DNA of 64,000 bases, taken from Seonamhaeicola sp. (GTDB taxonomy: Bacteria; Bacteroidota; Bacteroidia; Flavobacteriales; Flavobacteriaceae). Below the pieces are notes generated by a model that was not told the DNA's origin, ran no database searches, and was given only the letters and a program-made list of their open reading frames with translations. The translations under genes were made by a program, and so were the position numbers. Location of the stretch: assembly GCF_028281565.1 (NCBI RefSeq), contig NZ_JANQJQ010000037.1, positions 44,950 to 108,949 on the forward strand, written 5' to 3'. Shown here in pieces: positions 16,968-24,087 of the stretch (position 1 is its first letter; each line of letters begins with the position of its first letter).

Positions 16968-17090
16968 AACGGTCGCGGCTATGAGTAGTTGCGTGATTTA
17001 GAACTTAACCTTACAAGTACACACCAAGTTGGAAATTCCTGCGGAATTTCCAAAGTAGTCTAGAACAAGCAATTACTTATAGACATTGTT
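16968..17090. repeat. attC-like palindrome R9 (123 bp)
   Basis: AAC (16968-16970) to GTT (17088-17090). Outer arms CTATGAGTAGTTGC and GCAATTACTTATAG pair; inner hairpin TTGGAAATTCC/GGAATTTCCAA with a 3-base loop. Related to R4. Flanks: TACGCCCAAC and GTTGTGGTG. Confidence 0.87.
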
Positions 17091-17108
17091 GTGGTGTCGT
17101 TATTTTTA

Positions 17109-17687
17109 TTAATTTAATAATTCGCCAAGTATTGAAGAATCAGTATTTTCTGTTGTTTCAAGTTTATATTCAAATATTTGTTCGTTTCGGATTTTTTTAA
17201 ATTCATCAATTGAATAAGTGAATGATTGATTTTTAAATTTACAAGGTAGTTTGTCAAGTCGCTTTTTTATTTCTTTCCGCTTGAAATCTTTTGGAATTTT
17301 CCACTCAGTTCCGTTCTCAACTTCTATTTCCACGTAGTTTAGTCCTATTTTACTTAAAATATCTAAAGTTTTTTGATAGTCGATTATCTTCTCAATTATC
17401 AAGTCATATCGTTTTCCTCTAATTCCAATTTCAAATCCGTAAATCCATTCGTCAAGACTCAAAGCGCTACCTGGTTGAAGAAAATCAGATGAACTTTTGT
17501 CAACTATTATTCCATTATAAGCTCCAACTAAAAAATTGTTTGGGTCGGGATTTAATTCTTTAAATGGGATGTACCAAAGCGATTCTCGTTCCAAAATATT
17601 AAAAGAGTCAACAATATAATCCTTATAAATCTCATTTTTTTCGAGAAAGGACTTTGTAATTTGTATGGCTTTTTCTTTATCGTTCAT
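17109..17687 (-). CDS. Immunity-like protein (Imm35/YrhB-like N-terminal domain)
   Basis: 192 residues from the ATG at 17687. The frame extends five codons upstream into the unit end, so the internal start is preferred. Residues 1-90 (SLWYIPFKELNPDPNNFLVG, NGIIVDKSSSDFL, EWIYGFEIG) resemble the Imm35 fold found in polymorphic-toxin immunity proteins. The rest has a second strand-rich segment (VEIEVENGTEWKIPKDF). No toxin partner is nearby. It is the first cassette on the coding strand, directly after the attI-like element. Confidence 0.5.
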   Translation of the reverse strand: MNDKEKAIQITKSFLEKNEIYKDYIVDSFNILERESLWYIPFKELNPDPNNFLVGAYNGIIVDKSSSDFLQPGSALSLDEWIYGFEIGIRGKRYDLIIEKIIDYQKTLDILSKIGLNYVEIEVENGTEWKIPKDFKRKEIKKRLDKLPCKFKNQSFTYSIDEFKKIRNEQIFEYKLETTENTDSSILGELLN

Positions 17688-17694
17688 CTTAATG

Positions 17695-17769
17695 CACCAC
17701 AACTCGTTATATAATAATATTTATTACTAATATCCCGAAAATAAGTCAGGATATTAGTAGTTTTTTGTT
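17695..17769 (-). other. attI-like element at the coding-strand head of the large array
   Basis: CACCACAAC (17695-17703) ends the first unit. It is followed on the plus strand by TCGTTATAT and, 27 bases after AAC, TATCC-N13-GGATA (17731-17753), extending to a stem TACTAATATCC/GGATATTAGTA (17725-17759). The same layout and spacing occur at 44926-44984. On the coding strand both read GGATA-N27-GTT with ATATAACRA just before GTT. The position, ahead of the first cassette gene, is that of an attI site; a promoter here would serve the array, but none is evident. Confidence 0.55.
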
Positions 17770-17780
17770 CCTGTTATCCG

Positions 17781-20700
17781 TTATTTCCGAACAACCTTAA
17801 CATTCATCTCCTCAACCTTTTTATCTGATAAAGGCGAAGGCGCTCCAAACAGTAAGTCTTCGCTGGTTCCTGTTTTTGGGAAGGCCATAACTTCTCTGAT
17901 AGACGCTTTCTTTTCTAAGATCATCATCAAACGGTCTACACCCCAGGCAATCCCACCATGAGGCGGAGCACCATAATGAAAGGCTTTATACATGGTGCCT
18001 ACACTCTTCATCATGTCGTCTTTATTGTAGCCCATATTTTTATAGGTAGCCTCTAAAATTTCCGGTTTATGTGCACGCACAGAACCTCCTCCAATTTCAT
18101 AACCGTTCAAAATCAAATCGTATTGCTGGGCAATGATAGAGCCAATCTCTTCTTCTTTACCATTGATATGTTTATCAATATCATAGGTGGCCGGCATAGA
18201 GAACGGGTTATGGGTAAAGGTCCAGTTACCATCATCGGTCTTTTCAAACATTGGGAAATCTATCACCCAGGCCGGTCTTAATTCTTTTGAGTTGATCAAC
18301 TTTAACATTTTACCCATTTCCTGGCGAACCGCATCTAAGGCTTTATTAGCCGTAGCGTAATCGGCAGCAGAGAAGAATACGATATCTCCGATCTGGGCAT
18401 TGGTCATTTCAATAATACCTGCGGCAATATCTTCACCCAAAAATTTAATAATGGGCGATTGTAAATCGTTCTCATTAACTATGATATAAGCTAATCCACC
18501 CAGACCATGCGCCTGAGCTATGGCAGTTAATTTCTCTATCTGCCCTTTAGATATACGTTTGTTACCCTGTTCTTCAGCTGACACTTTGATACATTTTACT
18601 ATACCGCCTTCATCAATGGGTTTGCTAAACACCTGGAATGTGGTGTCCTTTACTATATCGGTGATGTCCTGCATCTCCAAACCAAAGCGCAGATCCGGTC
18701 GATCACAACCGTATTTATCCATGGCTTCCTTATAGGTCAGAACCTCAAAGGGTTTCAGGGTCCATTTTTTACCGTAGATCTTTTTAACGATGTCATTGAA
18801 CATATGGGTATTCAAATCCATGATTTGCTGCATGCTGGCATAAGCCATTTCAATATCCAGTTGGGTGAATTCCGGTTGACGGTCACCACGGGAATCTTCG
18901 TCCCTGAAACAACGGGCAATCTGGAAGTACTTTTCGTAACCACTTACCATCAGCATTTGTTTGAATTGCTGGGGTGCCTGTGGTAAAGTATAAAATGAGC
19001 CTGCCTCTTTTCGTGAAGGCACTAAAAATTCCCTGGCACCTTCATCGGTTCCGGCACTTAATATCGGTGTTTCTATTTCCAGAAAATCCTGCTCGTCCAA
19101 AATATCACGCATCAGTTTAATGACCTTGTGACGGTTCTTAATGACGCGATGCACGTCTTTATTCCTGTGATCTAAAAACTTGTATTGGAACCGTGTGGTT
19201 TCGTTTGTTTTTGTGGCACGCTTTATTTCGAAAGGCAGCGTTTTAGATAAATTCAGAATTTCCAACTCTGAAGTTTCCAGCTCAATGGTTCCCGTTCTTA
19301 AGCCCGGGTTAAAATCGTCTTCTTTACGTTTAACTATTTCACCTGTTACCATGATAACCGATTCCGGCTTTAGTTTAACCAGTTCGTCTAAATTAGGGAA
19401 GGATTCTCTGCTTAATCGCACCTGGAAGATCTCATTGCTGGAATCGCGCAGATCAATAAATATTAATTCTCCGTGATCACGAACACTGGATACCCAACCG
19501 GCTAAAGTTACCTTTTCGGAAATAGAATCTTCCGTCAAATCAGTTGCGATATGTGTTCTGTATTCATCTTTTACCACTAACGGGATTTCCGCTAATGTTT
19601 CTTCCTCTTCTTTAGTTGCCGTTTTGTGGGCATCAGTTTTAGAAGGATCGGTTTTGCTTTCAGGTTTTGAAATGTCAATAGTGTCTGAAGCCAGAGCATC
19701 TAAAATACCTTGACGGATCACTTTTCCGGAAGCGCCTTTTCCTATAATGCCAATAACTTTTCCAACCAAAATGCCTGCTTTCCCCTGGTCCCCGGCTTTA
19801 ATGTCATTTGCTATAGCTTCATTATCGCCGATCACTTTTGCAATAGCATCATCAATCTTCTCTTTTGAAATGGTATTGTCTTCAAAATATTTGTTATAGT
19901 CAAAAGTCCGGTCTTTTAAATAAGAGGTAATCGCATTTTGAACTAAAACAGATGTGATCTTTTCTTCTTTGAACAGTTTGAAAATGTCAATAAGATGCTC
20001 AATTCTGTAGATATCGACATAGTCGTCAGCCCCAATATTATTTACTAATGTTTTGGCCACAAATGAAGGATCATTAAGTTCTTTATTTATTGTCATAAAG
20101 GTTTTAGAACGTAACGAATCGGCTGTAAAGAATTTGGCATCCTGAGGCAATACACCACCTCTGATCAAAATGCGCTCGACGGCATGAGGTAATTCGCTGA
20201 CGTCTACATGAATGGAATCAACAACGTCTTTTATATTTACGAACGGTAGATCCGGTTCGGAGATGAAACGATAATCAGCTTCATACTCCTTTTTACGCAT
20301 GGTTTTGGTTTGCTTCAGATCGGCATCAAAAAGCACGGTAGTTTGATCCGGCCTGAACTCTTTGTGCTCCAGATAATAGTTGAGCTGTTTTTCAACTTCT
20401 TCCTTTAAAGCTTCGGTCATAAACTTAAACGAGTTGAGGTTTTTGATTTCCGTACGAGGGTTTAAGTTATAGCTGCGTTTTTTTCGCAACGATACCGAAA
20501 CATCTGATTTAAACTCACCTTTTTCAAGGTTTGCCTCTGATATTTTTAGGTTCTGAACTATACGCTGTAAGTATTGCGCATAGGTTGAAGCATCTTCAAT
20601 ATGGTGGATACAGGGTTCGGTAACGATCTCAATTAACGGTACACCGGCCTTATTAAAATCAACTAAAGAAACGGTTTTCTCGTGCATTAATTTGGCCGCA

Positions 20701-21119
20701 TCTTCCTCAATATGAACCTGGGTTAAATTAACGGTGAATTCACTTCCGTCATTTCTAAAACAAGAGACTTGTCCATCAGGAATGATCGGGTTGTGGAACT
20801 GTGTGATCTGGATGTTCTTCGGGTTATCCGGATACTCATAGTGCTTTCTGTCCCAGGAGATCACATCGTTTCTAAAGGTTGATTTTACTGCTTTTCCAAA
20901 ATAAATAGCCTTTGTAACTGCTTCTTTATTTACAGCAGGTAACACACCCATTTGTCCTGTACAAACAGAACAAATATGTTCATTAGGAGTCTCAGTCTCT
21001 TCATTAGGACAAGAGCAGAACAACTTGGTTTTCGTGTTTAACCGGATGTGCGTTTCCAATCCGATAACCAATTCTAATTCGTGGGCTTTTAAAGCCTCAT
21101 TTAATTGCTCCAAATCCAT
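17781..21119 (-). CDS. gatB-aspS: Fused amidotransferase subunit GatB / aspartyl-tRNA synthetase
   Basis: 1112 residues in one frame. Residues 1-483 are GatB: zinc cysteines 35, 37, 50 and 53 (FCSC, CSVC), DVSVSLR, and a C-terminal YqeY-like tail with GKASGKV-like KGASGKVIRQGI. Residues 484-517 are a Lys/Glu/Thr-rich linker. Residues 518-1112 are a bacterial-type aspartyl-tRNA synthetase: anticodon-binding OB domain (VTLAGWVSSVRDHGELIFID), class II motif 2 FRDEDSRGDRQPEF (738-751), the bacterial insertion domain, and motif 3 GIAWGVDRL. Both halves are full length, so the fusion should charge tRNA-Asn with Asp and amidate it. The 1-bp stop/start overlap with gatA indicates coupling. Confidence 0.95.
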   Translation of the reverse strand: MDLEQLNEALKAHELELVIGLETHIRLNTKTKLFCSCPNEETETPNEHICSVCTGQMGVLPAVNKEAVTKAIYFGKAVKSTFRNDVISWDRKHYEYPDNPKNIQITQFHNPIIPDGQVSCFRNDGSEFTVNLTQVHIEEDAAKLMHEKTVSLVDFNKAGVPLIEIVTEPCIHHIEDASTYAQYLQRIVQNLKISEANLEKGEFKSDVSVSLRKKRSYNLNPRTEIKNLNSFKFMTEALKEEVEKQLNYYLEHKEFRPDQTTVLFDADLKQTKTMRKKEYEADYRFISEPDLPFVNIKDVVDSIHVDVSELPHAVERILIRGGVLPQDAKFFTADSLRSKTFMTINKELNDPSFVAKTLVNNIGADDYVDIYRIEHLIDIFKLFKEEKITSVLVQNAITSYLKDRTFDYNKYFEDNTISKEKIDDAIAKVIGDNEAIANDIKAGDQGKAGILVGKVIGIIGKGASGKVIRQGILDALASDTIDISKPESKTDPSKTDAHKTATKEEEETLAEIPLVVKDEYRTHIATDLTEDSISEKVTLAGWVSSVRDHGELIFIDLRDSSNEIFQVRLSRESFPNLDELVKLKPESVIMVTGEIVKRKEDDFNPGLRTGTIELETSELEILNLSKTLPFEIKRATKTNETTRFQYKFLDHRNKDVHRVIKNRHKVIKLMRDILDEQDFLEIETPILSAGTDEGAREFLVPSRKEAGSFYTLPQAPQQFKQMLMVSGYEKYFQIARCFRDEDSRGDRQPEFTQLDIEMAYASMQQIMDLNTHMFNDIVKKIYGKKWTLKPFEVLTYKEAMDKYGCDRPDLRFGLEMQDITDIVKDTTFQVFSKPIDEGGIVKCIKVSAEEQGNKRISKGQIEKLTAIAQAHGLGGLAYIIVNENDLQSPIIKFLGEDIAAGIIEMTNAQIGDIVFFSAADYATANKALDAVRQEMGKMLKLINSKELRPAWVIDFPMFEKTDDGNWTFTHNPFSMPATYDIDKHINGKEEEIGSIIAQQYDLILNGYEIGGGSVRAHKPEILEATYKNMGYNKDDMMKSVGTMYKAFHYGAPPHGGIAWGVDRLMMILEKKASIREVMAFPKTGTSEDLLFGAPSPLSDKKVEEMNVKVVRK

Positions 21120-22525
21120 TATATCGTATCTTTTAAGAAGTTAGCAAACTTCAAAACAAGTTCGTCATTGTCTTTTGCGGCTGTGATCTGTAAGCCGGTT
21201 GTTGTGCCTTGAGGCACGGTTAAAGTTGGGAGTTGCCCTAAGCTGAACCCAACTGTATAGGCATCGGATAAATACATCGCCAAAGGGTCCTTTAAGCTAT
21301 CGCCAATTTTCGGCGGGGTACCCGGCGTCACAGGGGAAATGATAATGTCCACCTCATTGAAATCTTTTTCAAAGTTCTCAGAGATTTGATCTCTAAGAGC
21401 CAGTCCTTTCAGGTAAATTTCATCGCTAAATCCCTGAGAAAGTACCTGGTTGCCACCAACAATTCTGCGTTTAGTTTCTTCGGAGAAGTTTTCAGAGCGC
21501 GTCACGGCATAAGTTTCTTTTAAATTTTCAGACTCAATTCTGTTACCGTAATTAGTGCCGTCCAGTCTGGATAAGTTGGATGCGGTTTCGGCCATAGCCA
21601 ACGTATAATAGGTAGAGACCAAAGTGTCAGATTTAAAGAAATCCAGTGCTTTAACTTCAATGCCTTTAGCTTTGATCTTTTCAATAGCAGATAAAAAATC
21701 GGCTTTTATTTTGGAGTCAATGGCTTCACTTTCAACAAAGTTTTTAAAATAACCAACAGACTTCACAGAGCCGTTCTCGGAAATCGCATTTTCAGGTATG
21801 GGTTCAGATTGGTAAGTGGTTTGATCCTTAACATCTTTACCACTCATGGTATTTAAAACAATACGAATATCTTCAATGGTTTTAGCAATGGGCCCGACAC
21901 AATCCGTGGATGATGCATAGGCCATTAAACCATATCTTGAAATACGCCCGTAAGTTGGTTTTAGACCATACACATGATTGTATCCGGCCGGCTGGCGAAC
22001 GGAACCGCCGGTATCACCTCCAATAGAAAATACCGTATAACCTTTAGCTACGTTTACAGCAGAACCACCACTGGAACCGCCGCCAACAAGTTCGGGGTTT
22101 TGAGCATTTTTCACAGCACCAAAAATGGTATTCTCACTGGAAGACCCATGACCAAAACTATCACAATTCTCTTTGACGATTGGAATAGCACCGGCATCTA
22201 AAAGTTTCTGAATGGCCGTAGCGGTGTAAGCCGATTTGTAATTTTTTAACAGATCAGAACTTGCCGTTGTGTATGTGCCTTCTACCATGTACACATCCTT
22301 GATGCCAAAGGGAATACCTTCTAATAATCCAATAGACTCACCACGGGCAATTTTAGCATCCACATCAGCGGCTAATTTCAGTGCGGAATCTTCCAACAGG
22401 CTATTAACCGTGTTGTTGGTATTAGGTTTTAACAGTTCTAATTTTTCTTTTACCAGGTCTGTACAAGATAGCTCCTTGTTTACCAGTTTTTTATGTAATG
22501 AACGAATTTGAGAATCCATAATCAT
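21119..22525 (-). CDS. gatA: Asp/Glu-tRNA amidotransferase subunit A
   Basis: 468 residues, amidase-signature family. Lys76 (IPFGIKDVY), the cis-Ser around 152 (GGGSSGGSA) and the nucleophile Ser175 (GGDTGGSVRQPA) give the Ser-cisSer-Lys triad that releases ammonia from glutamine. Length is typical. It overlaps gatC by 4 bases (ATGA) and gatB-aspS by 1 base, so the three are translated as a coupled set. Confidence 0.96.
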   Translation of the reverse strand: MIMDSQIRSLHKKLVNKELSCTDLVKEKLELLKPNTNNTVNSLLEDSALKLAADVDAKIARGESIGLLEGIPFGIKDVYMVEGTYTTASSDLLKNYKSAYTATAIQKLLDAGAIPIVKENCDSFGHGSSSENTIFGAVKNAQNPELVGGGSSGGSAVNVAKGYTVFSIGGDTGGSVRQPAGYNHVYGLKPTYGRISRYGLMAYASSTDCVGPIAKTIEDIRIVLNTMSGKDVKDQTTYQSEPIPENAISENGSVKSVGYFKNFVESEAIDSKIKADFLSAIEKIKAKGIEVKALDFFKSDTLVSTYYTLAMAETASNLSRLDGTNYGNRIESENLKETYAVTRSENFSEETKRRIVGGNQVLSQGFSDEIYLKGLALRDQISENFEKDFNEVDIIISPVTPGTPPKIGDSLKDPLAMYLSDAYTVGFSLGQLPTLTVPQGTTTGLQITAAKDNDELVLKFANFLKDTI

Positions 22526-22788
22526 TCCTCTATCACTTTAGAAACAACTAGATATCCTTTTTTTTGCTTCGGGAAATTGGCTTTGATGATTTGCTTTTCA
22601 GTGTCGGAACTTTCAATCACCACATCATCTCTTAAATCATTAACAGACACTGCATTATTATTGGTATTAAAGGAACTGGTATTTGTTGTGTGTGCATTCT
22701 TGATGACTTCAAATAATTTACTCACCGCTTCAGAGGGTTGAGCGCCTTTAATACTCGACAATACGTCGACTGTCATAATTTTACTCAT
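22522..22788 (-). CDS. gatC: Asp/Glu-tRNA amidotransferase subunit C (divergent)
   Basis: 88 residues. The C-terminus (DLRDDVVIESSDTEKQIIKA and FPKQKKGYLVVSKVIEE) matches the GatC wrap-around segment ending in VPKVIE. The N-terminal part (MTVDVLSSIKGAQPSEAVSK) lacks the usual LAxLARLxL helix, so it is divergent or differently built. Identification rests on the C-terminus, the 4-base overlap with gatA and the operon. It is preceded by an attenuator terminator whose T-run ends 17 bases before the start codon. Confidence 0.8.
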   Translation of the reverse strand: MSKIMTVDVLSSIKGAQPSEAVSKLFEVIKNAHTTNTSSFNTNNNAVSVNDLRDDVVIESSDTEKQIIKANFPKQKKGYLVVSKVIEE

Positions 22789-22805
22789 GTTTCAATTTTT
22801 AGATT

Positions 22806-22834
22806 AAAAAAAGCCTTCCGTAACTGGAAGGCTT
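22806..22834 (-). terminator. Attenuator terminator of gatCAB-aspS (segments 3:4)
   Basis: On the minus strand, AAGCCTTCC (22834-22826), loop AGTTAC, GGAAGGCTT (22819-22811) and a run of seven T. It is an intrinsic terminator placed between the promoter and gatC, so it must be bypassed for expression. Its 5' arm is complementary to GGAAGGTT at 22860-22853. Confidence 0.88.
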
Positions 22835-22845
22835 CAAATATTTTT

Positions 22846-22865
22846 AAACAATAACCTTCCCTTCC
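22846..22865 (-). promoter_or_regulatory. Antiterminator segment 2 of gatC leader
   Basis: On the minus strand: GGAAGGGAAGGTTATTGTTT. Its GTTATTGTT half is the exact complement of AACAATAAC in the Asn codons (22897-22889), giving a 1:2 pairing. Its GGAAGGTT half pairs with AAGCCTTCC of the terminator (one bulge), giving a 2:3 antiterminator. It begins at the last base of the leader stop codon, so a terminating ribosome would cover it. Confidence 0.75.
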
Positions 22866-22912
22866 TATATGATAGGATTATTAGAATTGTTATTGTTATT
22901 ATTGTTTCTCAT
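22865..22912 (-). CDS. Asn-rich leader peptide controlling gatCAB-aspS
   Basis: 15-codon frame, MRNNNNNNNSNNPII, ending in TAG at 22865. Nine of 15 codons are Asn (AAC and AAT), seven of them consecutive. It begins about 10 bases after a TATCTTTG promoter element and is followed by mutually exclusive pairings and a terminator, the layout of trp/his-type attenuators. Ribosome stalling at Asn codons when Asn-tRNA is scarce would cover segment 1, leave segment 2 free and let gatC be transcribed. That the operon makes Asn-tRNA is independent support. Confidence 0.85.
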   Translation of the reverse strand: MRNNNNNNNSNNPII

Positions 22913-22922
22913 TTTGTCCCGC

Positions 22923-22930
22923 CAAAGATA
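22923..22930 (-). promoter_or_regulatory. Promoter -7 element of the gatC leader
   Basis: TATCTTTG on the minus strand (plus-strand CAAAGATA). Candidate TTG -33 elements lie at 22947-22949 and 22953-22955, spacing 16 and 22. Confidence 0.7.
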
Positions 22931-23356
22931 TGTAGAATAAATGTAGCAAGCTCAATTTTTTTTATACCCTATTTCATTATTATCGAATTAATAAAATATT
23001 GATTTTAATTTGTAAGTTCTTCAATGTATTTGCCTGAATTGTTCATTTTATATTCGTCATTTACCCTAATAAATTATTACTATCAAATAAAAAATGGTTT
23101 TTAAGTAGTAAAAGCATAATGTAAGATTGTAGGCAATTTTATGTGTTTTTTAATTTTGAAACCGGGTTTTAAGAAGCGAAATCAATTCTAAGGGACTTGT
23201 TAAGTTAAATAGTTCAGGTTTTTATCATACCAGCCTGTTTATATATTACAAGTAGTTTTACTAAATAGTTTGCCCTGCTTCATTTTAGATTTAGAAATAG
23301 TGCAGTTTTAGAAGACTGCTTCAAGTATTGGGGCTTCCCGGCATTAATATATTGGT
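22931..23356. other. Intergenic region without recognisable gene
   Basis: About 425 AT-rich bases between the gatC leader promoter and the PagL-like gene. I see no ORF of note, repeat or strong hairpin; only the upstream part of the gatC promoter. Confidence 0.5.
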
Positions 23357-24022
23357 TTAATAAATAGTTGGGGTCTTAAGAGGTATGGTGAAACCAACTT
23401 CAAAATTCAAGCTATTATACCCTCTGTTGGGGTAGTTCATTCCTGCATTTGATACGTGTCTCATGCTTAATCTGAAATCCAATAGCACTAAATTGATATT
23501 ATAGTTAAGTCCCATAGCCACAATATTTGAAAATGCAAACCCCTTATTCAGCCTTTCTGTTTTCATATTGGAAAAAGTAGGGCCTATGCTCCCCAAAAAA
23601 TAGGATGTTAAGTTTTTGAAAAGATTATATTTAGCTTGGATACCTATATTGAGTGCATATTCATTTATTACATCTTCAGGTCTGGTTGTAGATTCTGCTA
23701 TCTTGCCCGCTACGTGTTGTACTGAGCCTAACGATTTGTGTTCGTTGATATAATAAGACGGTTCTAAGTTTACAGCTAGTGCCCAATACCTTTTGTTAGT
23801 TAGCTTATAATTTAAATGCAGCTTGTAAAATTTGGTTCTGAAATTATAACTTTTTGAAGGCGAAGGAAAACTTTTATGGGCGCCCTGTCCATAAATAAAC
23901 CCTAATCCAATTTTGTGATGTTCTATGTTGTTAGTTTGGGAATAAATGAGCCCATACGTGCAAAATATTGTAATTAAAAACAGGTTGTTTTTTCTTTTGG
24001 TGTCATTATTGGCCGGTCTCAT
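23357..24022 (-). CDS. Acyloxyacyl hydrolase / PagL-like outer membrane protein
   Basis: 221 residues with a signal peptide (hydrophobic 13-27, ending LIYSQ). The strands alternate as in an outer-membrane barrel. The C-terminal block FRLSMRHVSNAGMNYPNRGY matches the lipid A 3-O-deacylase motif with the His-x-Ser-Asn catalytic residues, followed by NSLNFEVGFTIPL. It would remove an acyl chain from lipid A. It starts with MRPANNDTKRKNN, somewhat long before the hydrophobic core. Confidence 0.75.
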   Translation of the reverse strand: MRPANNDTKRKNNLFLITIFCTYGLIYSQTNNIEHHKIGLGFIYGQGAHKSFPSPSKSYNFRTKFYKLHLNYKLTNKRYWALAVNLEPSYYINEHKSLGSVQHVAGKIAESTTRPEDVINEYALNIGIQAKYNLFKNLTSYFLGSIGPTFSNMKTERLNKGFAFSNIVAMGLNYNINLVLLDFRLSMRHVSNAGMNYPNRGYNSLNFEVGFTIPLKTPTIY

Positions 24023-24087
24023 TATACTTAAAAGTCAAGCGCCCTTATTTATAAAAAAGCTATCAGTCAACTATTCATAAATAAAGG

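Larger units (their letters stand above)
6293..17769 (-). mobile_element. Integron-like gene cassette array (large)
   Basis: Ten units (two of them now merged) separated by eight AAC...GTT palindromes of 123-127 bp. Each unit starts with GTT plus six unit-specific bases and ends with the exact complement plus AAC, for example GTTAGGCAC/GTGCCTAAC, GTTGGCATT/AATGCCAAC and GTTGTGGTG/CACCACAAC. Stop codons lie 10-25 bases from the unit end, as in integron cassettes. Read on the coding strand the order is attI-like element, immunity-like gene, toxin/HTH/unknown, AbiH, TPR, esterase, lipoprotein, RadC, hxlA-hxlB, VOC, CHAT. No integrase is visible in this window. The integron comparison is inference from geometry; the repeats and ends are seen directly. 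Confidence 0.8.

Noticed and set aside
8825..17090. Repeats as a CRISPR array
   Set aside because: Copies are 0.6-2.2 kb apart with whole genes between them, are imperfect palindromes of about 125 bp and vary in sequence; no cas genes.
6293..17769. Array inserted at a tRNA gene by an integrative element
   Set aside because: No tRNA gene, integrase or conjugation gene is visible in the window, and the units do not share fixed terminal repeats.
22806..22912. gatC leader as a T-box or riboswitch
   Set aside because: No T-box specifier loop or anticodon-like bulge with UGGN; the Asn-codon leader peptide and pairings explain the hairpins better.
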